This document shows positions 14,284 to 21,933 of a stretch of DNA of 40,063 nucleotides, in pieces. The stretch is from contig NZ_FOXO01000033.1 in the NCBI RefSeq assembly GCF_900115735.1, positions 1 through 40,063 of the forward strand, written 5' to 3'. Origin of the DNA: Butyrivibrio proteoclasticus (GTDB lineage: Bacteria; Bacillota; Clostridia; Lachnospirales; Lachnospiraceae). A program made the position numbers and the translations under genes. The notes below the pieces were generated by a model. That model made no database searches. It was not told where the DNA came from and saw only the letters and a list, made by a program, of their open reading frames with translations. Each line of letters begins with the position of its first letter. The stretch's first letter is position 1.

Positions 14284-14636
14284 CTGCCTCTATCTAAGAG
14301 GCTTCATTTAGTGGCAGTTCAATTTTAGATTGTGGTTCTGCCTATATTCCGAGTGATGCTGATATAGGTAGTTGATTATTCGGGATGATTTCTGCCCATA
14401 TTTTGAGTGTTATTGATATAGGCAGTTGAAATTTGAGTTGTTATTCTGCTTCTTTAGAGATGTTTGCGATATAGGCAGAATAATTAAGAAAAAATAAACT
14501 GCCTATATTTATAAAAATGTGATAGAAGCAGAAAGACAGGCCTAAAAAATACTGCCACTATTAAATAAACTACAATAAAGGCAGTACAGCCTTATTAAAT
14601 CGACTGCTATTTTAACAAGTTCAAGAAAAGCGGCAG
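14284..14636 (+). repeat. Dyad array C: seven CTGCC...GGCAG units
   Basis: Units start at 14284, 14338, 14392, 14446, 14499, 14552 and 14604 (steps 54, 54, 54, 53, 53, 52). Each is 33-34 nt with paired ends, best seen as CTGCCTATAT/ATATAGGYAG. The interior is mostly unlike between units. Spacers of 19-20 nt share little. The step lengths break any reading frame, so this works as nucleic acid. The last unit is followed by a long terminator hairpin. Between 14136 and 14283 I see nothing supportable. Confidence 0.8.
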
Positions 14637-14679
14637 AAGCAGAATAAAATGTAATAGTCAGTTATATTGGAACGTAAAC

Positions 14680-14759
14680 AATCGGTGTAAGCCCAAACAA
14701 AAAACAGACTTCATATAACTAAAATCTGTCCTTTTGTTTGGGCTTCAGACCGATTTTTA
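14680..14759 (+). terminator. Long terminator hairpin behind array C
   Basis: AATCGGT, AAGCCCAAACAAAA and ACAGA pair in order with TCTGT, TTTTGTTTGGGCTT and ACCGATT, followed by TTTAT. This suggests the array is transcribed rightward. From 14760 to 14934 there are only a hairpin GGTGGC/GCCACC (about 14785-14810) and AAGCCTT/AAGGCTT plus T-run (14889-14914). Confidence 0.65.
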
Positions 14760-14934
14760 TCTGAGTGAACTAAGTCGCGTCCGGGTGGCTATGGAATTTC
14801 AATCTGCCACCTCATAAACAAATCTTATCATTATCTCACGGTTTTAGACACCCTCAAAGCATAAATACAGTCTTTATTCCACGACAAATAAGCCTTCGTA
14901 AAAAGGCTTGTTTTTCGATATGAGATCCACTTAT

Positions 14935-15828
14935 TCAACAAAGCATATATCTGCCGTACATACGAAAAGTAATAAGAGGTTCACCACATTTGGAGCATTT
15001 GCAAATGTCATGTTTATAAAGAATCTTAGTCTTTTATGCGGTTGTTTTCCCTCTGAGCTTTGAAATGTATTTTTTACAGCTGAGCAGATTCCTACAGAGA
15101 GTCATTTTCTGTGTTTTACATCTACGGGCAAGAAGGCCATAGTAGCGTATCCTTACAAATCCCTTGGGAAGTATATGGAGCAAAAAACGGGACAGAAATT
15201 TTTCTCCTGAGATTGTCATAGGCCTATATTTTCCATCTGTACGATAGTCCTTTGCACTAAAGGTGACGTTCTCAGAATCCATGCTTAGAATACGACTGTT
15301 GCTAATAGCAATCCTGTGAGAATATTTTCCAAGGCATTTAAAGACTTCCTGAGCCCCTTTAAATGTCCGTTTGGAATACACAACCCAATCTATTGCGTAG
15401 AGCTTATCAAGAAGACACTTGAATTCATATTGATTCCTAAGTGTTTCTGCACCACCTGTGTAGGTCAGCTTTTCGATATCATCCCTGGAAGCAACCTAGG
15501 GTAATGTCCAGTTCCGCTTCATTCTGGGAACTATGTCAAGATCCCAGGTGACGTGAAGAATGTATCTGTAGAAGAAAAAAAGCGCAGAATTAATGCCATT
15601 ACAGCTTTCCGGTGTGACACCATCATTTCGCTTTTTTATGATATATTCCCGCGCATCATAAAGCGTAAGTTCATTGAAAGGTTTGTTTCCGGCCCATTCC
15701 AGAAATTTACCTATATGATATGTGTATTGCTTACAAGTGCCCTCAGACCGATTCCTGATCCTGCACTCTTCATAATGTACTAACCTGAATGATGAGTAAG
15801 TTGATTTTTTTGCCTTTGGGATATACAA
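14935..15828 (-). pseudogene. Integrase head fused in frame to an IS91-type transposase fragment
   Basis: Reading leftward, residues up to TAG 15496-15498 are the N-terminal SAM-like core-binding domain of a tyrosine recombinase (SEGTCKQYTYHIGKFLEWAG, FYRYILHV). The same frame continues after the TAG with the central and C-terminal part of an IS91/IS801 Y2 transposase: LLDKLYAIDWVVYSKRTFKG, KYSHRIAISNSRI, LPKGFVRIRYYGLLARR. It then passes TAA at 15034 and reaches a zinc-ribbon CKCSKCGEPL before TGA 14935-14937. The HUH and tyrosine parts of the transposase and the catalytic domain of the integrase are gone. The two families are known to travel together, and a deletion has joined them. Confidence 0.7.
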
Positions 15829-15835
15829 TGTATAT
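15801..15835 (+). promoter_or_regulatory. Promoter and operator of the mazEF-type operon
   Basis: TTGATT (15801-15806), a 17-nt spacer and TACAAT (15824-15829). The palindrome ATATACA-A-TGTATAT (15821-15835) covers the -10, fitting autorepression by a MazE-type protein. AGGAGGT follows at 15841. Confidence 0.65.
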
Positions 15836-15854
15836 ACAAAAGGAGGTATTGCTT

Positions 15855-16100
15855 ATGCAGGCTCAAGTTAAAGCATGGGGAAATAGTCAGGGAATTAGAA
15901 TACCCAAAGAAGTGCTTCAGGAGGCAGCTATTTCGGTTGATGATGTTCTCGATGTCAAGGTGTCTAATGGCATGATAATGCTTGTTAAACCATTTAGACA
16001 TAGAACACTGGAAGAACGTGCTGCAGAATATGGTGGGCAGCTCCATTTAGACGGTGAATTTGACTGGGGTGAACCGGTAGGAAGAGAGATTTGGGAATGA
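15855..16100 (+). CDS. mazE: MazE/AbrB-type antitoxin
   Basis: An 81-residue protein starting MQAQVKAWGNSQGIRIPKEV, the standard SpoVT/AbrB swapped-hairpin DNA-binding fold of MazE antitoxins. Its C-terminal half (EERAAEYGGQLHLDGEFDWG) is acidic and flexible and would wrap around the toxin. ATG 15855 is set by AGGAGGT upstream. It overlaps the toxin gene by four bases (ATGA). It should neutralise MazF by binding, and repress the operon through the palindrome at 15821. The pair looks complete, unlike most other genes in this region. Confidence 0.88.
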   Translation: MQAQVKAWGNSQGIRIPKEVLQEAAISVDDVLDVKVSNGMIMLVKPFRHRTLEERAAEYGGQLHLDGEFDWGEPVGREIWE

Positions 16101-16396
16101 AGGAAGAATTGCATCAGGGGGATATACTTAAGATTGAACATATCAAGAAACCGGTTCTTATTGTGAGTAAGGATTTCTTTAATCAGACCTTTGAAATAAT
16201 CGGCTGTCCTATTTTTGAAAAAGGGGAAGCAGGACCCTTACATATACATATCAAAACTGAAGATGTAGAAGGTTATGTGCAATGCGAAAAAATGGCACTC
16301 CTTGATTTGAATATCAGGGGTTATTCAAAGATTGATAGGATACATTATCCTGACATTATAAATATCACAGACGCTATCCAAGGAATCTTTGACTAG
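16097..16396 (+). CDS. mazF: MazF/PemK-type toxin (mRNA endoribonuclease)
   Basis: A 99-residue protein with the PemK/MazF small-barrel pattern: LHQGDILKIEH at the start, PVLIVSKDFFNQTFEIIGCP, then QCEKMALLDLN and the end ITDAIQGIFD. In the family the enzyme cuts mRNA at short sequences and halts growth when the antitoxin is lost. The usual Arg of the start motif (GDI-W-) and the Thr/Ser near S2-S3 are diverged, so it belongs to a distant MazF branch. Translation is coupled to mazE by the ATGA overlap. It is followed directly by two three-hairpin repeats. Confidence 0.8.
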   Translation: MKEELHQGDILKIEHIKKPVLIVSKDFFNQTFEIIGCPIFEKGEAGPLHIHIKTEDVEGYVQCEKMALLDLNIRGYSKIDRIHYPDIINITDAIQGIFD

Positions 16397-16411
16397 ATCT
16401 GAAAATGAATG

Positions 16412-16486
16412 AACTAGCCTCATCGACGAAGTCGATTTAAATTGGCTTGGTTGATGCATTCTTGAATTGTTGATTCAAAAATGCAT
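16412..16486 (+). repeat. Three-hairpin repeat, copy B (hairpins 2 and 3 only)
   Basis: It has TCGACGAAGTCGA with flanks pairing AACTAGCC and GGCTTGGTT imperfectly, then GCATTCTTGAAT and its complement (one mismatch). Hairpin 1 is missing. It starts 16 bases after the mazF stop and leads directly into copy C through the family's linker GCATGACTTATTAAATGAA. Confidence 0.7.
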
Positions 16487-16631
16487 GACTTATTAAATGA
16501 AATTACAGAAACCCGCACTTGCTGCGGGTTTCGTGAGAAGGTGATACAAGGGTCAACCATGCCTCATCGACGTAGTCGATTCAATTTGGCATGGTTGATA
16601 TATTCTTGAACTTTATGTTCAAGAATATATG
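16487..16631 (+). repeat. Three-hairpin repeat, copy C
   Basis: Hairpin 1 AAACCCGCA/TGCGGGTTT, hairpin 2 CAACCATGCC/GGCATGGTTG enclosing TCGACGTAGTCGA, hairpin 3 ATATTCTTGAAC/GTTCAAGAATAT. Each helix differs from copy A on both strands so that pairing is kept. Copies B and C are in tandem. Confidence 0.8.
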
Positions 16632-16677
16632 GCTTTGTAAAAATGAATAATGAAATGGAACTTAATGGAGATGCAAA

Positions 16678-17340
16678 ATGATAGTTGAAGGAAAACATGT
16701 CTATATATATGGCGAAAAGTGGAAAGCTGCGCCACTCATAGTCATGAATACATTTCAGGGCGATGGAAGTGATGTTTATAGCGCACTTTGTACTATGACG
16801 GAAAAAGAGCTGAATCTTGCTGTAATAAGTGATATCAACTGGAATGAGGAGATGTCCCCCTGGGAATGTGCTCCTTTGTATAAAAATGACAGCCCCTACA
16901 CAGGAGGGGCAGATAAATATCTTGATAAGCTGACTGGGAGCATAATCCTTGCGATAAAAGATGAGCTTGGCGCAGAACCTGAATATACGGCCATCGCAGG
17001 CTATTCACTTGGGGGATTGTTCGCCATTTACAGCTTGTACAGGACTGATGTGTTCTCAAGAGCAGTAAGTGCATCTGGTTCCATGTGGTATCCTTCATTT
17101 TTAGAATATGTAGAAAAAAATGATTTTTGTAAAATGCCTTCAAAAGTATATTTTTCCCTTGGTGATAAAGAGGCGCGCACTCGCAACGCGCTTCTTAGCA
17201 CAGTTGAAGATAAGACCGGAAAAGTTTATGATCAATACAAAAATAAGGGCATAGAAACTACGTTTGAAATGAATCCCGGAAATCATTTCAAAGATGCGGA
17301 TCTGCGTCTTGCAAAGGGAATAGCCTGGATACTTAAATGA
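16678..17340 (+). CDS. Alpha/beta-hydrolase esterase
   Basis: A 220-residue cytoplasmic alpha/beta-hydrolase without signal peptide. The nucleophile elbow is AGYSLGG (Ser near residue 109), followed by FAIYSLYRTDVFSRAVSASG and WYPS. The acid lies around SLGDKEART and the His in NPGNHF near the end. The core resembles the small putative-esterase group that includes enterobactin-hydrolase IroE-like proteins (serine esterases on siderophore or acyl substrates). The substrate here is unknown. ATG 16678 follows ATGGAG. The MATE exporter lies 50 bases downstream on the same strand, so the two may be one operon. Confidence 0.8.
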   Translation: MIVEGKHVYIYGEKWKAAPLIVMNTFQGDGSDVYSALCTMTEKELNLAVISDINWNEEMSPWECAPLYKNDSPYTGGADKYLDKLTGSIILAIKDELGAEPEYTAIAGYSLGGLFAIYSLYRTDVFSRAVSASGSMWYPSFLEYVEKNDFCKMPSKVYFSLGDKEARTRNALLSTVEDKTGKVYDQYKNKGIETTFEMNPGNHFKDADLRLAKGIAWILK

Positions 17341-17390
17341 TCTTAACTATTAAATAATTAACATCAAGAGAAAGACTAAAGAGAGCGGCC

Positions 17391-18740
17391 ATGACAAATA
17401 CAGAACAGACCACACAAAATATGACCTCAGGAAACAGTATGAAACAGATCATACTGTTCTTTTTGCCCTTATTATGGGGAAATCTTTTCCAACAACTATA
17501 TAGTCTTGTGGATAGCATTATAGTTGGCAAAGGAATCTCGGATCAGGCGCTGGCTGCTGTTGGGGCAACCGGTACACTTAACTTCCTTATACTTGGATTT
17601 GTTGTAGGAATGACAAGAGGATTTGGAATTACCTTTGCCCAGAGCTTTGGAAAAAACGATATGGGTCTGCTAAATGCATACATCAGAGCTGCCAAGAAGC
17701 TCAGCATCACGTTTGGAATAGCCTTTACTGTTGTATGCGTTTCTTTGCTCAATAAGATGCTGACGTTCTTGAACACTCCTGATGATATCTATGACGATTC
17801 ATATAGATATTTTGCGGTGATCTTACTGGGAATTGTTGTGACGGTTATGAATAACCTTGAGATTACAATTCTCCAGTCAATGGGAGATTCCAGGACACCG
17901 CTTACTGCTATGATCTGTTCCTCACTTGTGAACATCATGCTGGATATTATTTTGATAATGGCCTTTGGCACAGGAGTTGCCGGGGCAGCAGTGGCAACAG
18001 TGGTTTCACAGTTTGTATCATACCTTTTGTGCCTTAAAAAGCTTAGAACCATCAATTTTATGAGCCTGGAAAAAGATACATCAGAAATAGCAGATGAAAA
18101 GAATATATTGGTTGAACTGATGAAAATAGGACTTCCTGTGGCATTTATGAATTCGGTCACAGCTGCAGGCGCTATGGTTCTGCAGTACTTTGTAAATCTT
18201 ATGGGAAGCGCATATGTAGCGGCGTATTCAGCCTGCATGAAATTTGCATCTCTTTTTGAGCAGTTCGGAATGTCTGTGGGCCTATCGATGATGACCTTTG
18301 TGGGGCAAAATAAGGGTGCTGGCAAATATGACAGGATACGCACAGGAGTAAGACAGGGCCTGATGCTCTCTACACTTGTGAATGTGCCTATATCGCTTCT
18401 TATGATATTTGTGCCCGGAAGCCTGGCAAGGATGCTGCTGACTGACAACATGATAATCGGTTATTGCACCGATTTTATGCCAATCATGGGAATGAGCTTT
18501 TTTGCCTTGGGATGGCTTTTTGTATACAGATACTCTGTTCAGGGATTGGGCAATACCTTTATACCAATGCTCTCAGGCGGTCTTGAAGTCATTATGAGAC
18601 TGATCTTTGGCTTTTTGGTAGGAAGGAACGGATTTAAGGGAATTGCCGTTTCTGAAGTATCTGCATGGATAGGAGCTTTTCTGATGCTCATGGTGACATA
18701 CTATTGTTTAATTGGCAAAAGAACTAAATCAATAGCCTAA
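17391..18740 (+). CDS. MATE-family multidrug/cation antiporter
   Basis: A 449-residue protein with about 12 hydrophobic helices in two MatE halves. The N-terminal LPLLWGNLFQQLYSLVDSII, then VGKGISDQALAAVGATG, is the typical first-helix signature. The second half repeats it (GLPVAFMNSVTAAGAMVLQY). Members export drugs or metabolites in exchange for Na+ or H+. The closest style is the DinF/NorM-like group common in Clostridia. The ribosome site is weak (GAGAG). It probably follows the esterase in one transcript and ends at the terminator at 18755. Confidence 0.9.
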   Translation: MTNTEQTTQNMTSGNSMKQIILFFLPLLWGNLFQQLYSLVDSIIVGKGISDQALAAVGATGTLNFLILGFVVGMTRGFGITFAQSFGKNDMGLLNAYIRAAKKLSITFGIAFTVVCVSLLNKMLTFLNTPDDIYDDSYRYFAVILLGIVVTVMNNLEITILQSMGDSRTPLTAMICSSLVNIMLDIILIMAFGTGVAGAAVATVVSQFVSYLLCLKKLRTINFMSLEKDTSEIADEKNILVELMKIGLPVAFMNSVTAAGAMVLQYFVNLMGSAYVAAYSACMKFASLFEQFGMSVGLSMMTFVGQNKGAGKYDRIRTGVRQGLMLSTLVNVPISLLMIFVPGSLARMLLTDNMIIGYCTDFMPIMGMSFFALGWLFVYRYSVQGLGNTFIPMLSGGLEVIMRLIFGFLVGRNGFKGIAVSEVSAWIGAFLMLMVTYYCLIGKRTKSIA

Positions 18741-18754
18741 AGTGGTAAGAAAAA

Positions 18755-18787
18755 GAGTCCATGGATTATTATCCAAGGACTCCTTTT
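18755..18787 (+). terminator. Rho-independent terminator
   Basis: GAGTCCATGGA pairs with TCCAAGGACTC (one mismatch) across TTATTA, followed by CTTTTTT. It closes the esterase/MATE unit. From here to 18950 the sequence is AT-rich without a visible gene. Confidence 0.8.
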
Positions 18788-18950
18788 TTAGCATTCACCT
18801 TCTGCATCCGGATCTTTTGTAACAGAAAGCTTTATTGCTTTAAAAATATGCTTCTGGATAAATCCGGTTCTGACGGTCATAAAAAGGTGTTTTTTCTAAT
18901 CTTAAACGAGATTAAATATCGTACAAATTGTTATTGAAAAATGTTAATAT

Positions 18951-19823
18951 TTATTTAATTTTTCTGGTTGCCATTTGTAGTTGTTTTGGTGAATATCCGA
19001 TCCGTTTGGAAAATGTTCGGGAAAAATTGGAATAGTTGTTAAAACCTGACATATAACATGCGTCGCTGGGAGAATAGCCCTCCTGTAGCAATTTGCAGGC
19101 CAGAGCAATCTTTTTGGCAATAATATACTGCTGTATTGTAAGTCCTGAAAATTTCTTAACGCAGCGTGAAATATAAGTTCCATTGTGATGAATTTCTTTT
19201 TCCAGGATACTAAGGGTAATCTCTTCAGTTAAGTGTGCATCTATATATTCAAATGTTCTGCTGACAATATCTGGAAGGGCATTTGGAGTATCTTCCATTG
19301 GATTATCAGAGTGTTTGGAAGTGAGTTTCACCATTATCAGTTTGAGATATGCGTCGACCAGAATATCGGAAGAAGCTTTAGGATGTTCGATATTCTTTTG
19401 AAGGCAGATGCATTGTTTTTTTATTTCCTCCAGTTCTTCTTCTGACAGATGTATAGAGTGAAGAGATTTGTCTTCACTGTCATATGGCTCAAAACATGAG
19501 CATAGAGAGAACTTTTTGTTAGAAGCTTTTTTGAGAACCGCGTCAGAAACGTTTATAACGACGCGGTCATATTTATTAAGAGTGTGAATATCTGCCGTGT
19601 GAAACAGGTAGTGAGGTATGAAAGCAACATCCCCCTTATGCATGACTTTTCCTGAAAACTCGGTGTATAACCAGATTTCTCCGTCTAGTAAGATCAATAT
19701 CTCGTGGCAGAAATGATTGTGCATGTCATCAGTATAGTCGAATGGAGCATCGATAGACTTTACTTCACATTGAAGATCTCCTTTTACCGGCTGAAATTTC
19801 TTTAGTATCTTCTTGCCTGTCAT
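18951..19823 (-). CDS. AraC-family regulator of the first sugar importer
   Basis: A 290-residue protein with an N-terminal cupin-like sensing domain (HNHFCHEILILLDGEIWLY, then HKGDVAFIPHYLFH) and two C-terminal AraC helix-turn-helix motifs (residues about 190-288; SPSDACYMSGFNNYSNFSRT, then F and GYSPKQLQ). The ATG at 19821-19823 follows GGAG; a longer frame upstream lacks support. It is divergent from the ABC-importer genes, the usual position for an activator of that operon. The sugar it senses is not visible. Candidate sites in the 280-bp gap include TTTTGCGCAAAA at 19995 and the related TACGCAAAA at about 19935. Confidence 0.85.
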   Translation of the reverse strand: MTGKKILKKFQPVKGDLQCEVKSIDAPFDYTDDMHNHFCHEILILLDGEIWLYTEFSGKVMHKGDVAFIPHYLFHTADIHTLNKYDRVVINVSDAVLKKASNKKFSLCSCFEPYDSEDKSLHSIHLSEEELEEIKKQCICLQKNIEHPKASSDILVDAYLKLIMVKLTSKHSDNPMEDTPNALPDIVSRTFEYIDAHLTEEITLSILEKEIHHNGTYISRCVKKFSGLTIQQYIIAKKIALACKLLQEGYSPSDACYMSGFNNYSNFSRTFSKRIGYSPKQLQMATRKIK

Positions 19824-19994
19824 AACAATTCTCCTTATCAAGATATTAAAAATAGGATAATGCAATATTGATAGAAACACAATATATATACATTGCACAA
19901 TCTGATATTAATATTTTGTTAAAATCATACAAATACGCAAAAAATATCAGAAAAACACATTAAATGTGCAGATATTGCTATCTTAAAGAGGTCA

Positions 19995-20006
19995 TTTTGC
20001 GCAAAA
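19995..20006. promoter_or_regulatory. Perfect palindrome in the AraC/importer gap
   Basis: TTTTGCGCAAAA, with a near-copy of one half (TACGCAAAA) about 60 bases upstream and another at 28354 ahead of the second importer. It may be an operator or activator site. The promoter itself is not clear to me; TATACA at about 20010 is a weak -10 candidate. Confidence 0.35.
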
Positions 20007-20103
20007 AAAATATACATAGAAGTGTAAGAAACATCAAAGGGGTAGTGTTATATTTACAACTAGGGGAAGGTTCTTTTTCAGAAAAAAAGTTGGGGTGAAA
20101 CAA

Positions 20104-21009
20104 ATGAGAAAGACAATAAGGAAGGTATGGAACTATAAGTGGATATACGTGATGCTGGTACCGGTAATTTTATATTATGTAGTGTTTAAGTATATCCCAA
20201 TGTATGGAATCACCATTGCATTCAAGAATTACAACGTTTTTAAAGGGATTACAGACAGTCCCTGGTGCGGATTTGAAGTATTCTCAAAAATCTTTAAGAG
20301 CAAAAATTTTTGGAACGCTATAAGAAATACTTTAGTGTTGAATTTTGCTACTTTATTTGTAAGCTTTCCGCTTACGATCATCGTGTCTCTTATGCTTAAT
20401 GAAGTAAGAAACAAACATTTCAAGAGAATAACCCAGTCAGTTTTATATTTACCACATTTTATATCATGGGTAGTTGTAGCAGGAATTGCTACAAATCTTT
20501 TCTCTATGACAAACGGAAGCATCAACAGAGTGATTGAAAATATGGGAGGAAGTCCTATTCCGTTTATGAGTGATCATGGATGGTGGATATTCACTTATGT
20601 TGTATGTAATGTGTGGAAAGAGATAGGATGGGGAACTATTATTTATCTCGCAGCTTTGACAGGTGTGGATGAGAGCTTATACGAAGCAGCATATCTGGAT
20701 GGCGCCACAGAATTTCAAAGACTAATCTATATAACTCTTCCCTCAATCAAGTCAGTAATTGTTACAATGCTTATTCTTCAGATTTCAAAGATGATGTCAA
20801 TTGGTCTTGATGCTCCGCTTCTTTTGGGAAACAAGAAAGTAATGGATGTATCAGAAGTTATCAGTACATACACTTACAGAATTGGTATTGAAAAGGCAAA
20901 ATATAGTGATTCTACTGCGATTGGCCTTTTTCAGTCGGTAATAAATATTATCATTCTGTTTGTTGCTGATAAGTTTGCCAAGGCAATTGGCGAAGACGGA
21001 ATAATCTGA
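20104..21009 (+). CDS. ABC sugar importer permease (LplB type), system 1
   Basis: A 301-residue membrane protein with six helices. The start WNYKWIYVMLVPVILYYVVF, then KYIPMYGITIAFKNYN, is typical of LplB-type permeases for polysaccharide or oligosaccharide import. The EAA loop that docks the ATPase is EAAYLDGATEF near residue 197. ATG 20104 is preferred over GTG 20095 because the GGGG stretch then sits at a usable distance. It forms an operon with a second permease and a lipoprotein receptor. No ATPase gene is present, so a shared MsmX-like ATPase elsewhere must serve it, as is common for this class. Confidence 0.9.
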   Translation: MRKTIRKVWNYKWIYVMLVPVILYYVVFKYIPMYGITIAFKNYNVFKGITDSPWCGFEVFSKIFKSKNFWNAIRNTLVLNFATLFVSFPLTIIVSLMLNEVRNKHFKRITQSVLYLPHFISWVVVAGIATNLFSMTNGSINRVIENMGGSPIPFMSDHGWWIFTYVVCNVWKEIGWGTIIYLAALTGVDESLYEAAYLDGATEFQRLIYITLPSIKSVIVTMLILQISKMMSIGLDAPLLLGNKKVMDVSEVISTYTYRIGIEKAKYSDSTAIGLFQSVINIIILFVADKFAKAIGEDGII

Positions 21010-21024
21010 CGGGAGGAATAAAGC

Positions 21025-21894
21025 GTGAAAACAAAGAAACTTACAGCGGGACTAATTGTCAATGATCTGCTTTTAGCAGTACTTGCTTTTATATGCATAT
21101 ATCCTTTTTTGAATGTACTGGCTTACTCAGTAAGTGGTTATAATGCAGTGCTTTCAGGGAGAGTAACTTTTTATCCGATCGATTTTAATATTGATGCTTA
21201 CAGACAGATCCTTGGAAAGACACAAATTTGGATGGCGATGAAGAATACTGTGATCATAACAGTTGCAGGAACAGCATTAAGTCTTGTTCTTACAATTCTT
21301 GCATCATTTTCGCTTTCTAGAAAAGATTTGCCTGGAAGAAGCTTTTTTACAGCGTTTATTCTTTTTACTATGTATTTTAGCGGCGGAATGATCCCAACTT
21401 TCCTGACAGTTAAGTCTCTGGGACTATTTGATACAGTATTTGCGCTGTTTGTACCACAGTCCATCAACGTATTTAACTTTATCGTTATGAGAACATTTTT
21501 TAAGAATATTCCGGAGAGTTTGGAGGAGGCTGCAAGAATTGATGGCGCATCATACATGAAGGTATTAAATAAGATCATTCTTCCTCTTTCGGTTCCTATC
21601 ATCGCAACCATGGGACTGTTCTATGCTGTTGGTTATTGGAACACATATTTTGACGCACTTATTTATATTCAAAAGCCTGAACTGTATACATTACAGCTTC
21701 GACTCAGGAGTCTTTTGTTTGGAGAGGAGCTTAATAACTCTAATGCAAATGCAGAGGGTATCGGAACGCAGGTTATGAGCCAGTCTCTTAAGATGGCGAC
21801 AGTTGCTGTATCAACAATACCTATTCTTATTGTATATCCATGGCTTCAGAAGTATTTCGTTAAAGGTGTAATGGTTGGATCAGTAAAAGGATAA
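21025..21894 (+). CDS. ABC sugar importer permease (YtcP type), system 1
   Basis: A 289-residue second permease with six helices. It has NDLLLAVLAFICIYPFLNVL at the start, the EAA loop EEAARIDGASYM near residue 170, and the family end KYFVKGVMVGSVKG. It starts with GTG at 21025 behind GGAGGAA, 15 bases after the first permease. It pairs with that permease to form the channel for sugars delivered by the receptor at 21934. The same arrangement is repeated at 28401-31960, and the two sets are clear paralogues. Confidence 0.9.
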   Translation: MKTKKLTAGLIVNDLLLAVLAFICIYPFLNVLAYSVSGYNAVLSGRVTFYPIDFNIDAYRQILGKTQIWMAMKNTVIITVAGTALSLVLTILASFSLSRKDLPGRSFFTAFILFTMYFSGGMIPTFLTVKSLGLFDTVFALFVPQSINVFNFIVMRTFFKNIPESLEEAARIDGASYMKVLNKIILPLSVPIIATMGLFYAVGYWNTYFDALIYIQKPELYTLQLRLRSLLFGEELNNSNANAEGIGTQVMSQSLKMATVAVSTIPILIVYPWLQKYFVKGVMVGSVKG

Positions 21895-21933
21895 TCATAC
21901 CTCATATGGGGGTAAAAAAATAAGGAGGCACTA

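Noticed and set aside
14284..14636. Integron attC cassette array
   Set aside because: No RYYYAAC/GTTRRRY core sites, no cassette genes between units and no integron integrase in the window.
14284..14636. TIGR array
   Set aside because: Unit size is suggestive, but the alternating edge and loop repeats cannot be shown and no Tas (Nop-domain) gene is near. Kept only as a comparison in the findings.
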